DNA from: Athripsodes cinereus
Lineage: Eukaryota; Arthropoda; Insecta; Trichoptera; Leptoceridae
Assembly: GCA_947579605.1 (NCBI GenBank)
Contig: OX388322.1
Span: forward strand, 11,656,001-11,720,000
DNA: 64,000 nt
Direction: 5' to 3'
The position numbers were made by a program, and so were the translations under genes. The notes under the pieces were generated by a model. That model worked only from the letters and a program-made list of their open reading frames with translations, was not told the DNA's origin and did not search any database. This document shows positions 12,070 through 23,196 of this stretch, one piece after another (within the stretch, counting starts at the first letter, position 1; each line of letters starts with the position of its first letter).

Positions 12070-12215
12070 CTTAATGCTGGTTCCATAAAGATAAAAGTCC
12101 GTATAAGAAAAACGTCAAATTTGTCAAAATTCTATTAGTCACTATGGTTACTACATACTAGATTTTTCTTCCACAAAGATTTAAAGAAACTTTTCTTTTT
12201 ATGGAACCGGCTATA
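12070..12215. mobile_element. Short MITE with ~25-bp inverted ends
   Basis: The left end CTTAATGCTGGTTCCATAAA faces a right end whose reverse complement reads CTTATAGCCGGTTCCATAAA. The match continues into AGAAAAG/AGATAAAAG. Length about 145 bp, no coding capacity. It lies just past the BUD13 3' end. Confidence 0.55.
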
Positions 12216-12382
12216 AGTCTTTGAATGATCTGTAATTCAAATCCTTTCACTGCTGACTTACTTCTCCTTTGCAATTCAATCATATTGTTTACAGTGAGTG
12301 TATTTATATTTATTATAAACCCATGTTTATATTTTTGTTAAACAGTTACAATGACTAATATAACTTGTAATATATAAAAAGT

Positions 12383-12388
12383 TTTATT
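12383..12388 (-). terminator. Candidate BUD13 polyadenylation signal
   Basis: AATAAA on the minus strand lies 28 bases beyond the BUD13 stop codon (12416-12418). Confidence 0.55.
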
Positions 12389-12415
12389 AAATATTAATTA
12401 GATATAATACAGTAT

Positions 12416-15400
12416 TTACATATCTTCTGTACTCCATTTATATTTCTCAGCTTCCATTGCAGCTCTCTTGCTATTTGCTGAGAAATAATTCTTTTCATGT
12501 CCATTAGATCTATCCACTCCATCCCAGCGATGTCCAGGTTTGATGTTGAAACGGTTGGGTGGGTATGGTCCTCTATAAATGGGCCGCACTGAAATAATAA
12601 AATTGTGTATTATTTACATATTTACTTATTTAATAAATGGCTAATGACTTTGCAGATTATAAAAGAAAATAGTAATACATTTCACATTGACTTACACACT
12701 ATACAAATAATAAACTTAATAATAGTACGAGGTATTTTGCAACAACTGTACACAGCATAATTAATACCAACAAATAAAAAAAACTTACATAAGGGGAAAA
12801 AATATATGTGTACTAGGTATATACACAAAGAACACAAAGAAAAAATATATGTGCACTAGGTATATAGACAAAGAACAAAAAGAAAAAATCATCCACTAAT
12901 CAGCAATGCACTATATATCCAATCATCCATCATGTCATAATGTATTCCCAGAGTCAAATATCTTTTCAAAATCATCTTAACTCTTTGGACGCGCCAAAAT
13001 AAATTTTAAAATCTTTGAGGCACTGCGATAGGTTGGAAGCCTATTTTTGAAATTCATACCTCTGTAAATATACAATCCACACTCACGTAGTCTCGGAATA
13101 ATGTTACAAAAAGATCAATATTTTATAAAATATGCTAAAATTAACAAAGTAATGTACTGTAATTGAAGTAATTCGATAAATAAAATATCACATATTTTAG
13201 AGCATTTGACACGCCATGATGCACTAACACTATTACAAATTTAAGTTAATACGTACACTCACCCCATCATTTTGCCGCTTTCAGAGATATGAAGCCAACA
13301 TCGGCTTTGAATCGATTCTTCTACAGATACTTGCACAAACCGTTCACTCTATTTATAAGTTGCACAATTTTATCTTTATGCGAAATATGCTTTAATATAG
13401 ATAACTGATATTTGAAACCTTTATAAACAATCACTTTCATAACACAAACTTACAATAACGCGTAATAAAAAGAAATGTTATTTTGCTAATTTTAAAATAA
13501 TTTATTTTTCAACTAATACAGTATAACACTGCGAATATAAAATAAAACAAAAGAAATATTTTATATATTATACACAACTAACAAAGATTCACTATTTGAA
13601 ATTTGTTTGCGAGAGTAAGGTAGGAAACGCGGCCTTTGAATACTAAAATGCAACTAAGTAGATAATAATATTATGTATTTACAAATATGTGTGTTCTCAT
13701 GGAATCAATTATATTATTGATAAATATCGATTCCAGAAATTTTGAAGCCATATGGTATTCCCGTGTAAAAGGTTTTTAAACAGGGCCTAATGGATGTCTA
13801 CAAACTTTATTGCACTTATCCTAGAAAGCCGACAAACACAATTTGTATTGTCTTAATTTATGACTTCAAATAATTTTAAAGTAAGGTTTATCCCAATAAT
13901 AATATGTTTTGGGTCCACAATATAATATTATCCATTCATAATATCTTTACGGCGTTTTATATAAGAAGTGAAGCCAACCGATCGTTTGTATACAATAAAA
14001 AATAGACATTTAGTATTGGGTAGCATACTTCATCGCTGAATTAGAGTCATGAAATGTATTCTTTTTCGAATATCCACCTATTATCTGCCGAGTGTTGAGT
14101 GTTGTACAGTTTAAGCAAACGTTTACTTTAATTTGAATGCAAATTTTTATTTATTTATCTACTCAATTTTATAGGTTCAAATGGTTGCTGAAAACTTTTC
14201 ATATAATTTGGTATTTTAAAAATGTATTTATTAACAGTATTATTTTTTTTCATGCTGATTATTAGATATAGAGGAAAGTAGACAAATGTGGAATAGGGTT
14301 ACTAAAGTGGAATACCTTTGTATCACAAGATACAAGTGTCGTCACCTGATGTTTAATAGTAAAAACAATACTATTGCATTAATTTTTAGTATTTATAGTG
14401 TTTGTAAGCACTACACACATGTGAAGCGGAAATAAAATTTGTTTATTTTTTTTCTACATTATTAAAACTTTTAAGGTAAGATATATTTATCAATTTATTT
14501 TCTCATTTTATTTTGTTATTTCCTAAATAATATTAAATATGCATAAATTAAATGTTTCTAATTGCACTTATAATAATTTGTTAGTGAAATTTTGAGATTA
14601 TGTGAAATGAATTTGTGATGAAAAATTGTTCTTGAAAATTCTAATGTGGAATACTATAGGGGTGACAAATTTGGAATAGTATTCCACATTTGTAACCCAT
14701 GTACAATACATAAACCACAACGAACAAAATATTACTCAAAAAAGAATGCATTAATATGTATCTATTATATAACTTCAGATGCCATAAAAAATCAACAAAA
14801 CTCAAAAACAGTGGGATTTATTGCATCTGAGCTAGAAGAAAAATCAAACAATGGGCTGCCAAATTATGAATCAAGTCAACTTGGATCGCTTTTTCATGAA
14901 CCTGTTGCAGGGCCATCTTCTTCTGAAATATACATACATTAGTCCATTTCAAATATCACCAGTTCCAACACTCAAAGAAAGGTCTTCTAACAGAGGTAGA
15001 AAACCTGGTAAAGCACTTATTGTAACATCTTCTCCCCATAAAAATACTTTAGCAATAAAAAAACAAATTACGTCTATGTCCAATAGAGGTAAAGGAAAAG
15101 GAAAGGGAAAAAATAAGAAACGTCCTGAATCTCCTGTTACATCGACAGATTCTGACATCAGTATCCATGATGATTCCTCTAACTGTTCTTAAAAGTTTTT
15201 CACTAACGATACTAAATGTATGTTATATAACGCACATGGCAAAAATGAGCAATGGGTGCAATGCTTTATGTGCAAACAGTGGGCATATAATAAATTTTTT
15301 CGAGATTTACTGCTGGAGAAGTATTTGTGTGCGAATTCTGCAGATCTTAATACATAATAATGCTATAAAACCTTTTCTTACAAATGGGTTACAAATGTGG

Positions 15401-18400
15401 AATACCTATTCCACTTTTGTCACCCTTTTCAAAAACATAAGATTTTTCCCTTTATTCCAATATATATTTTTTAAATTTTTTCCACAACTTATTTTATTCT
15501 TTTTATATATGATTGTCTTAAATAAATGTTCACAGAACATATTTAAAAAATCTGTCTTTTATTTTTATCACCACAAATGTACATTTTTGTGCGAAAACTA
15601 AATGGTATTCCACATTTGTCTACTCTCCTCTATTATATCAGCATGAAAAATACAGAAAAAATACAGTGAATGACAAATATCACTAATAAAAATAATGTGA
15701 GTGTGGTACTAAATAGTACTTAAGTATGGAAAAATTGCATCAGTGCGGTCAGTACCCTCCCACCAGAAGTAGCACCTAATATATTTAACTTTTTTGGGTG
15801 ATTCTTCAAATACCTATAGGTACAAAATTATTCCATGGAGTCACTAGATTAGAATTGGTCTCCCACTTTTTTTCATGATAGCCTTAAATTGTCATGTAAA
15901 AGTGTTTGTTAAACCTCACATATAAGACTATTTACATTAATCTACATGCAATAATGTTGCTTATTTTGTTAGAGATAATTAGCCGTATGCTGAGTAAGAG
16001 AAATTGTCATGTAAAAGAGTTTGTTAAACCTCACATATAAGACTATTTACATTAATCTACATGCAATAATGTTGCTTATTTTGTTAGAGATAATTAGCCG
16101 TATGCTGAGTAAGAGAAATTGTCATGTAAAAGTGTTTGTTAAACCTCACATATAAGACTATTTACATTAATCTACATGCAATAATGTTGCTTATTTTGTT
16201 AGAGATAATTAGCCGTATGCTGAGTAAGAGAAATTGACGTGGTTGTATGAGAAATTGTACGAATGTAGAAGAGCGAAAGAAATATCTAATGATTGATCTA
16301 CATGCCATTCTGTTCTCTCTGTCTTGTCACTTGGGATACAGCATGAGTATATAGAATAATATAATCAATAACCTGTAATGTTTACCACTAGATTAGTTCA
16401 TCATTTTATTGTTGGCTAAATCAAAATGTTGAATACATTTAGCTAATTCCTCTGATTCCGTGGAGCACTCGACAAATATTTAGTCTCCCACTCCTTTCCG
16501 TAATCTTCGAGTATCCCATAAAAGACAGGTGTTCAAAAAAATTCAGCGAAGGGTTAATAATAAAAAAAAATATCTTTATTGCACAAAAAACAAGCATTTT
16601 TAAAATATAAACATTGCAGAATTAGAACCAGACAAATAAATTTGTGCAATGAGCGAGTTTATCGCAGAATCGCGATATCTTCCAACTAACCCAGGGTACG
16701 CTGCCTATCCTGGATGTCTTTTTTTAGTTGACACTGAGAGAACAGTTTGTATGTTTATTGAACGAAAACGGTCTACTGGTTAACCCATTTGTGGTATATG
16801 CCATGATGGGATAATAGTTATTTCCTTAATTTTAACTGTCGTCTTCTTATTAGTGTAGCGAAAATTATAATATGCTCGTATTTGCTAATTTAGTTTCAAA
16901 CATAGGCATATGTAGGTATGCTTATTTTAAAACTGAGATGTGTATCTTACGTAGTAGAAAAATACAAAACTACTACGGATGTAAGTATATAATAAATATT
17001 TTCTTTTTGATCAATAAGGACTTCTTTGTATGTTTTATTTTTTTAATTACTATGCACCTAAAACCATAATCGTCACGTTTTGTATAAGGTTCCAAGACTT
17101 ACATACACTTACGCAAAATGATGGAGCGTATTTTGAATGACGAAAACGTACGAGATTTTTCATTATGTTTCTAAATCAAATTTCTTAGTTTTATAATAAT
17201 AAAAATGTCTAGGTATCCACAAGATATCATTAGATACATGTAAATATATTTTCTACAAACAAATGTTGCCAATAAATGCCTCTTTATGAAAAGATATTCA
17301 ACAAAATAGGCTCACACATCTATGTTTGTGGATAGCAGCAGTGGCACGGACAATAGCGCACAAACATAGATGTGGCTCGCACTGAAAAAGTTAAAGGAAG
17401 CAATACTTATGAGCCACAGTTCATGTCCCTCTTCAGTTAGTCCATATAAGCGTCTCTTGGTCGGCCTCTACGATTTGTGCCTTCGGTCTTACCCTCTGCG
17501 ATGGCGATGAGCGGTCCTGGGTGCCTGATGTTGTGGCCAATCCAGTTAGCTCATTGTTGAGCAAGAGTGAAAGCGGACAGTTGGCGGCCTTTGAGATGTG
17601 GTGCTACAGACGCATGTTGAAGATCCATTGGTCGACATACGTCGAAAAACGAAGAGGTGTTAATCAGGGTAGGCGAAAGTAGACAACTCGAGTTTTTTTA
17701 CAGTTTTTTCTATACTGGTTTATTTAACTTACCGGGCTCCCCAGAAGATTCTCCTCGCTCTTTCTCTTTTCTCCTCATGTACTCTAGCATAGGGTCTCCA
17801 TCCCTCTCCCTGTGACGCAGAGAGCTTTCTAGATCTTTGTCGTCTCTGTATCTAGCCATTGGTTTTGATGCTTCATGTAAGAATTCTTTAACACGAGCTT
17901 CATGTTCTTCAATTTGCTTAACTCTAAAAAATAAGATGTACCATGTAGGTTTAAAAATTTATATTCACACTTCACAGTGTCTATTAAGTTTTGTTACATA
18001 AATTAAATTCATATTACCCTTTTCCCCATCTATCATACTTTGCATCCAGCTCCTTTTGTTTTTCTAGTTTTTGTTTTTGTTTCTCTCTATCTTCAGATGT
18101 TTCTCGTTTTCCTTGAAAATAAAATGATAAATAAACTTTACATACCCAATGACAATTTATCATCATGATTTACTTGGAATTGTTTTTTTTTTATATTAAT
18201 GTGAAGAAAATATTATTGTGATTTGCTAACATACAGAGATAGTCAAATATTGCCTTACCAAGATTTCTTTTTACTGTTGTGGCATTCCGTCCCGTCATGT
18301 CCTCGGATAGTTTGCTGAACATTTCACTTTCTTTTCTTTTTAACTCTGTGACTTCATCTTTGAGATGTTTTGCATCTTGTAATCCAGCCTTCTTCCCATC

Positions 18401-21212
18401 CAATGTTTTTTCCATTAATTTAGGTGGCACTTCACCTTTATATTTATGGTCATTATATCTGGTACTCAGTCTTTCATCATGTTTATTCTTGGATTCTTGT
18501 CTGTTCCTATCATTACTTCTACTGCGATCACGTTTTCTAGGATCTTCTGTGTCCCATCTACTTTTTTTCTGCCTATTTTGTATATTCCTATTTGTAATTT
18601 CATATTTATGTTTCTGTCGTGGTGGAGAAAGATCGGAATCGGAATGATTACTTTTTCTATTGATGTCAGCCTTATTTCTAACAGGTGATAGATCAGAATC
18701 TGAATCCTGTTTTTTGCTAGATTTACTCTTATGTCTGTTTATATCTGTTTTTTTCGGCCTTGCTGGTGACAAATCTGAATCAGAATTTTGCCTTTTCTCA
18801 CGTTTTTTCGAATCATAATGGGAACCCTGTACTTTAGTTTTATTTGATTTAGTATTTCTTACAGGTGATAAATCTGAATCAGAATCCTTTTGATTTTTGT
18901 GATTGCCTTTTTCATCTTTCACTCTATTTTGGTCCTCTTTACTTCCAGCAAGTTTTTTTGTATTCTCGTTGTTGTTTCGCCTGACAGGCGAAAGATCACT
19001 ATCACTAGAATTATTTTTATTTCTAGCATCCTGCACTGTGATGGATGAATTAATACCATCATCCTGAAAATAAATAATGTACAACGATTTAAAATATAAC
19101 AAAATTGATACACATATGGACATTATATATTTAATTTTTATGATTGATTTAAGAGTTTACCAAACTAAAATGGTACTGGGCTGATCACATGATAAGGTGA
19201 GAGGATGGAAGGTGGATCACTAAAATGGGCTGATCACATGGCAAGGTGAGAAAGTGGATGGAGGATCCCTAAAATGGGCTGGTCACATGGGAGGATGGAT
19301 GGCGGATCCCTAAAACTCTGGAATAGAGGCCATGTGAATACATTTAAGGAGTAAGAAAACCTCTAAAAAAATGACCTGATTATCTATACAGTGAAATTCC
19401 CTGAACAATTGTTTTTCGGTATGTATTGTTTTATTCTGTAGGTCCGAATTAATTTAATACAAAATAGATCGCATTGATTGTTCTCTCTTCATCATAATCC
19501 CGCATTAATTTTTTTAATTACGTAGCAAATTTCAATAACATTGAAGAGCTTGGTCAATTCTGTTGCCCACCATTCTACAGTGAAAGAGAACGGTTTGTAT
19601 TAAATGTTAGCTGTCGTTTGGCATTGAAATATAGCGGTGAGGGCTCTGGTTGTCTTTATACTTCCCTGCTTTAAGTTATGAAGATGAACCTATCAATGAG
19701 AAAGGTGCACACTATCCAAGAAAGATTGAAAATTGTCAAGGAAGTAGAAAAAATTCCGCTGAAAAATTAGTTGATATAACTTAGCATTTAGGAATCCCAG
19801 CATCTAAGTTGAATTTGATTTTTACAAAGGAAAATTAAATTCGTGAACTAATTTTAATTGTTTTATTACAATCAACAACAAAATCACAACAAGTGGAATT
19901 GAAATATTACAAAACGTATGTGATGCAAGCTTGAAGGAGTGATGCCAAAAAAGTTAATTTGTAATCCCAAAATAATGTTTTTCTTGCAGTAATAAAAAAA
20001 TCACAATTGAAGATTATTTTATGTAATATGTATGTACATATTAAACATTTAAATGTTAATGCATTTATTTTTCTAAATATTTTGTATTCCTACATTCATT
20101 TGATACCTTCAAAAATGATAAAGTTTTTATTGTACATGAGAAATCAATGGGTTTGTATTGTTCAAGATAATTGTGAAAATGAAGTAATTTTGAAAATGCC
20201 CATATCCAGGGCAGCGTTCATACAGTCGCCGAGTGATCACTCGACGACGCTCCGATCGTTCACGAAGCCGGAGCGAGTCACCCGACGACTCGCACTGTCG
20301 CGTTCAGTCTTGTCGTTTCGTGACAACCGAAATCATAGCAGGGTGATTATCGCTCTGACAGTTACCTTGACACTTGAGTGATGATGGCTGTCAAAACAAT
20401 TGCGAAGTTAATCGTAATTATGGTGTATTCTTGTCGTATACAATTTTTCAAAATACAAAATCATATTTTTTTAGTTCAAGTGAAATGGAAGAGAAATTAA
20501 AATAGTTAGTGCAGATTTTTCAGATCGCGAATGAATCTTACGAAAATGGTGCCATTACAATGACATTTGGATCATAAAAACGCTCAAAGTTGTTCACGAT
20601 ATCCGGGGTGACATTCGCCACTCACTGCAACTTCATGGTCGCTCAGGTCACTCGACGTCGAGCGATATTTATGCTATCGTGAACCCAGCCCAGATGAAAG
20701 CTAGCAGGAGGTAATAGAGTTTTATATAGTTAAATCTGTTTTTTTTTTAAATATGATCTTTCTTGTGATACGCAAACAACATACCTGTGTTATTATCTTC
20801 CACTTATGTGAAGAGTAATTTTCTGCTATCTTAACATGTTCTGGTCTTTCATCGATTATTCCGACCACTAATGGAGCATCTTCTCCCATTCCCAGAATCT
20901 CCAGTTCATCGTCTTCCAATTGACGTATTTTGCTCACATCCACATCGTCATCGATTATTTTCATTCTGTAAAGAAAGCTCATTTTATGATAACAACAAAG
21001 AAAAATAAAAAAGCGTTACATCGAGCATTCAATTCAAAAAGTTATTGAAGCAAACATAAACACATAACCTAAATTAGAAATAAATAAATAAATTGCACTC
21101 ACCCTGTACCTTTGACCTTGTGCCGTTTCTTCTTCTTTTTGTTGTCATCACGATTGCCAGAGCCACTTAAATACTTCTTGAGATAATCCAATTTATTAAC
21201 ATTTTTAGACAT
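12416..21212 (-). CDS. BUD13: BUD13 homologue, RES splicing complex subunit
   Basis: Six exons join in frame to 517 codons plus stop: 21212-21103, 20965-20785, 19063-18259, 18111-18018, 17923-17733 and 12588-12416, all GT-AG. The start [19 protein letters not shown] matches the conserved N-terminus of BUD13, and exon 2 has [10 protein letters not shown] and DERPEHVK. Exon 3 is a charged, probably disordered region with five DSDLSP repeats (SDSDLSPVR and variants), a BUD13 hallmark and likely phosphosite array. Then come [37 protein letters not shown] and DGDPML. The last exon has the signature [20 protein letters not shown] and ends KYKWSTEDM. Family knowledge: BUD13 with Snu17/RBMX2 and Pml1/SNIP1 forms the RES complex that binds activated spliceosomes and aids splicing and nuclear retention of pre-mRNA. 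Its C-terminal segment binds the Snu17 RRM. The last intron (12589-17732) is large and full of repeats. The start ATG is the only one matching the family N-terminus. Confidence 0.96.
12796..12889. repeat. Tandem repeat, two 43-bp units
   Basis: GAAAAAATATATGTG followed by ACTAGGTATATA and CAAAGAAC repeats with a 43-bp period, plus a short third start. It lies in BUD13 intron 5. Confidence 0.75.
14270..15631 (+). mobile_element. Pogo-like DNA transposon relic in BUD13 intron 5
   Basis: The ends are 26-bp inverted repeats with one mismatch: AGAGG[A/G]AAGTAGACAAATG then TGGAATA at 14270-14295, reversed at 15606-15631. The similarity extends outward into TTTCATGCTGAT on both sides, so the true termini may be near 14235 and 15665. 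The motif AAATGTGGAATA recurs inside in both orientations (14304, 14643, about 14670-14692, about 15391, about 15408), a possible set of transposase-binding sites. The interior carries a transposase C-terminal relic (14940-15345). Confidence 0.7.
14940..15345 (+). pseudogene. Pogo-like transposase C-terminal relic with zinc-finger tail
   Basis: The frame reads [35 protein letters not shown], a basic [12 protein letters not shown] stretch, SPVTSTDSD, a stop at 15190-15192, then in the same frame [20 protein letters not shown] and FMCKQWAY. A -1 shift is needed to continue into VCEFC. SPF.ISP.P plus a C-x2-C type finger with EWVQC..C..W is typical of the C-terminus of pogo-like DDE transposases in insects. 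The catalytic core is not visible. Confidence 0.7.
15886..16230. repeat. Tandem array, three 115-bp units
   Basis: Units begin at 15886, 16001 and 16116 with AAATTGTCATGTAAAAG and end GCTGAGTAAGAG. They are nearly identical (one G/A change noticed at the AAAAGTGT/AAAAGAGT position). A trailing AAATTG starts a fourth. No coding potential. The near identity suggests recent expansion inside BUD13 intron 5. Confidence 0.95.
16458..16815 (+). repeat. Family B repeat interrupted by a reversed LINE tail
   Basis: The family B landmarks GAGCACTCGACAA, GTCTCCCACTCCTTTCCG and CATAAAAGACAGGTGTTC run to about 16550. A reversed LINE tail follows (16556-16690, TTTATTGCACAAAAAACAAG through CGATATCTTCCAACTAACCC). 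Family B then resumes with TATCCTGGATGTCTT and ends in ATATGCCATGATGGGATAATAG. The LINE tail therefore inserted into an existing family B copy. Confidence 0.65.
17410..17560 (-). pseudogene. RTE-type LINE 3' coding fragment (minus)
   Basis: The minus translation gives [20 protein letters not shown] and [13 protein letters not shown]. This matches the C-terminal GH.IRH...I.EGK..G.R.RGRPR..Y.D pattern of RTE-like LINE ORF2. It lies in BUD13 intron 5. A second scrap on the opposite strand (17577-17640, [20 protein letters not shown]) comes from the same part of an RTE-like ORF, so the two pieces have been rearranged head to head. Confidence 0.65.
19150..19330. repeat. Degenerate tandem repeat of a LINE-like GGGCTGATCACATG unit
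   Basis: The block AAATGGGCTGATCACATG...AGGATGGA.GG.GGATC.CTA repeats about three times with a 50-70 bp spacing. One frame resembles the WAGHMAR..DGRW motif at the end of RTE LINEs, so the minisatellite probably grew from a LINE scrap. It lies in BUD13 intron 2. Confidence 0.5.
19397..19860 (+). pseudogene. Tigger/pogo transposon 5' end with CENP-B-like N-terminus
   Basis: CAGTGAAATTCCCTGAACAA at 19388-19410 has the look of a Tigger terminus. The frame near 19690-19840 reads [20 protein letters not shown], then after frame damage KLVDIT, HLGIPAS and NLIFTKEN. This is the CENP-B/Tigger N-terminal helix-turn-helix. Stops and frameshifts break it and the DDE part is missing. It lies in BUD13 intron 2. 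Confidence 0.6.
20209..20691. mobile_element. GC-rich MITE with GGGC[A/T]G.GTTCA ends
   Basis: The left end GGGCAGCGTTCATAC faces a right end whose reverse complement is GGGCTGGGTTCACGATA. Inner blocks such as GCTCGACG.CGAGTGA recur in both orientations. A CCAG or CAG abuts each end, compatible with a 3-bp target duplication of the Harbinger type. The left 140 bp are rich in ACTCG/CGAGT, far above the local GC content. Confidence 0.5.
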
Positions 21213-21780
21213 TTTAGTAATACAATGCAGCGTCCGCGTCCCCTCAGGCCCTCACGTTTGACACTATTTTGACATTTTCAGTAGTGATGTCAAGGCGGTA
21301 CCTAGCCGTTATTAAATAGTCGTTACTTTTGGCTACTGGTATACCGGTATGATACAAATTTAAACTGTCGTCAAAAATTCACGTTACTTTATAACAGCGA
21401 TGAACAAACCGCGGCCAGCGGGCCGCATGTGGCTCTTGGTCAGTATATTTGCGGCCCGCCAGCGAACATATAATATTAAAAAAAAAATGTCAATACCAGT
21501 GATACATAAATATAGTCCGATAGTATATTATAGTCCGATAGATACTAAAGTACCGATAAGTACTTTAGTACCTATCGGATATATAAGAGACACCTATATT
21601 GACCATCAAGTCACGAAGGACATAACAGAAAATAGGGAGTATTGGACCGTGAGTGTTGACATGGCAGTGAAAGAGTAAGATGTAGTATTGGTAAATCCAG
21701 TTCTTTTTCAGTAATCGGTACTTGAGACATCGTTCTTCAAAACAATTCGTTCTTAGTATTCGTTCTCGTTCGTGGAATTT

Positions 21781-22290
21781 GTCACGCGATTTTCATCTTA
21801 GTCTCTTTGAAAATAAAGTATTTTAAAGGCCTTTTTCCCAAAAGACGACACGAAGATTTAAATCCTTAAATCTCGTTTGTGATATATGTCACGCGATTTT
21901 AAACCTTAGTCTCTTTGTAAATAGAGTATTCTAATGGTATTTTTACCAAAACAACTTCACAAAGATTTAAATCTTTGAATCATGTTTGTTACATTTGACA
22001 CGCGATATAAAACCTTAATTCCTTTGAAAATAGAATACTCCAATGGCGTTTTTTCCAAAATAATAACACGTAGATTTAAATCCAAGAATCTCGTTCTCAA
22101 CGTTTGACACGCAATATGAAACCTTAGTATCTTTGAAAATAGAGTATCTTAAGGTTTTTTTTCCAAAAAAAAAACACACACGAAGATTTAAATCTCGTTC
22201 GTGACTTTATTTGCCACGCGATGTTAAACCTTAGTTTCTTTGAAAATATAGTACTTTAATGTAATTTTTCCCAAAAGAACGAAAAAGACC
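21781..22290. repeat. Minisatellite, five diverged ~108-bp units
   Basis: Units start at 21781, 21888, 21997, 22106 and 22213 with G[T/A/C]CACGC[G/A]AT, followed by CCTTAGTCTCTTTGAAAATA and a block ending ACACGAAGATTTAAATC. Periods are 107, 109, 109 and 107 bp. The first 40 bp of each unit are better kept than the rest. Confidence 0.85.
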
Positions 22291-22672
22291 GAACAGATTT
22301 GGCATTGAGGATTTATTTCTTCGAGTTAAGTTGAAGAACGAATACATAAAAACGAATACTCAGATTCTGAACAATACTAGTAAGATGAACAAGTATGAAC
22401 AGACGTGTTCACTTTCGATGAACAGGTTTGACCATGACGCTGGATACTCATCCAAAGTGAAGCTATGTTAATGTTACTTTATCTGGATTTTTACCAAAAA
22501 CTACAATAAGTATTCTTAGATTTTTACCCAAATGGATCTAACAGTAATTCGTAGATAAAAAGACAAATAATCGAAAAAAACTTGTTTATGATCATTTCAG
22601 TGAAAGGATTTTCCATCAAAATTATGTCGGGTTGAAATCGTTTTCTCCCGTCATTGCCAGTGATCACTAGAC

Positions 22673-22896
22673 CAGTGTTCCGCAAACTTTTTGAGTTCAA
22701 GGTACACCTATCAAATCAAGAAATTTTAGAGGTACACCAAAGAAAAAACAAATGTTTTTTTAACAAAGCGCCTCGCTCATAGCTCTGAACTATTTTTATG
22801 TGTATTATCTGCACAAAACCTTGCCTTTTTCCGCGGCACACCAAGTGATGACCACGGTACACCAGTGTGCCGCGGCACACGCTTTGCGGAACACTG
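22673..22896. mobile_element. hAT-like MITE with 8-bp target duplication
   Basis: The ends are CAGTGTTCCGCAAACTTTTTG and the reverse of CAGTGTTCCGCAAAGCGTG. CACTAGAC flanks both sides (22665-22672 and 22897-22904), the 8-bp duplication typical of hAT elements. At 224 bp it cannot code for a transposase. The duplicated target includes the first bases of the neighbouring MITE, so this insertion came after that MITE. Confidence 0.9.
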
Positions 22897-22901
22897 CACT
22901 A

Positions 22902-23174
22902 GACCATTAAAGGTCACGTGGTCTTGTCTATGGATTTGCTTTTGCTTGGGGGGCAAACAGTCAGATTGCGCAAATCATCCATGTAAGATGTTATGCCATA
23001 AGAGAAAAAAAAGAAAGTCAGACGATAAAATAATAACAAAATCGACACTGACAGTTTTTTTTATTATTAGGTATTCTTTAGGCGTTCCACCTAATATTAC
23101 ACCGTAATCGTCTGTTGTGTTGGGATGCCTGATGCCCCTCAATGATTTTTCTGTGACGTCATCCTTTAATGGTC
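22902..23174. mobile_element. TA-flanked MITE, left copy of an inverted pair
   Basis: The element starts GACCATTAAAGGTCACGTGG and ends GTCATCCTTTAATGGTC, so its own termini are 12-bp inverted repeats (GACCATTAAAGG). A TA lies on each side, fitting Tc1/mariner-type insertion. No coding capacity; short open frames here are shadows. Confidence 0.8.
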
Positions 23175-23196
23175 TATAATTGATGAAACGTCTATA

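Noticed and set aside
14949..15158. Minus-strand frame rich in F and P
   Set aside because: It is the shadow of the basic GKGKGK stretch of the pogo-like transposase relic.
15886..16230. CRISPR-like regular repeats
   Set aside because: The 115-bp units are contiguous without unique spacers, in a eukaryotic intron; it is an ordinary tandem repeat.
18279..18688. Open frames on the plus strand across BUD13 exon 3
   Set aside because: They are antisense shadows of the repetitive BUD13 exon, whose splice sites and protein match the family.
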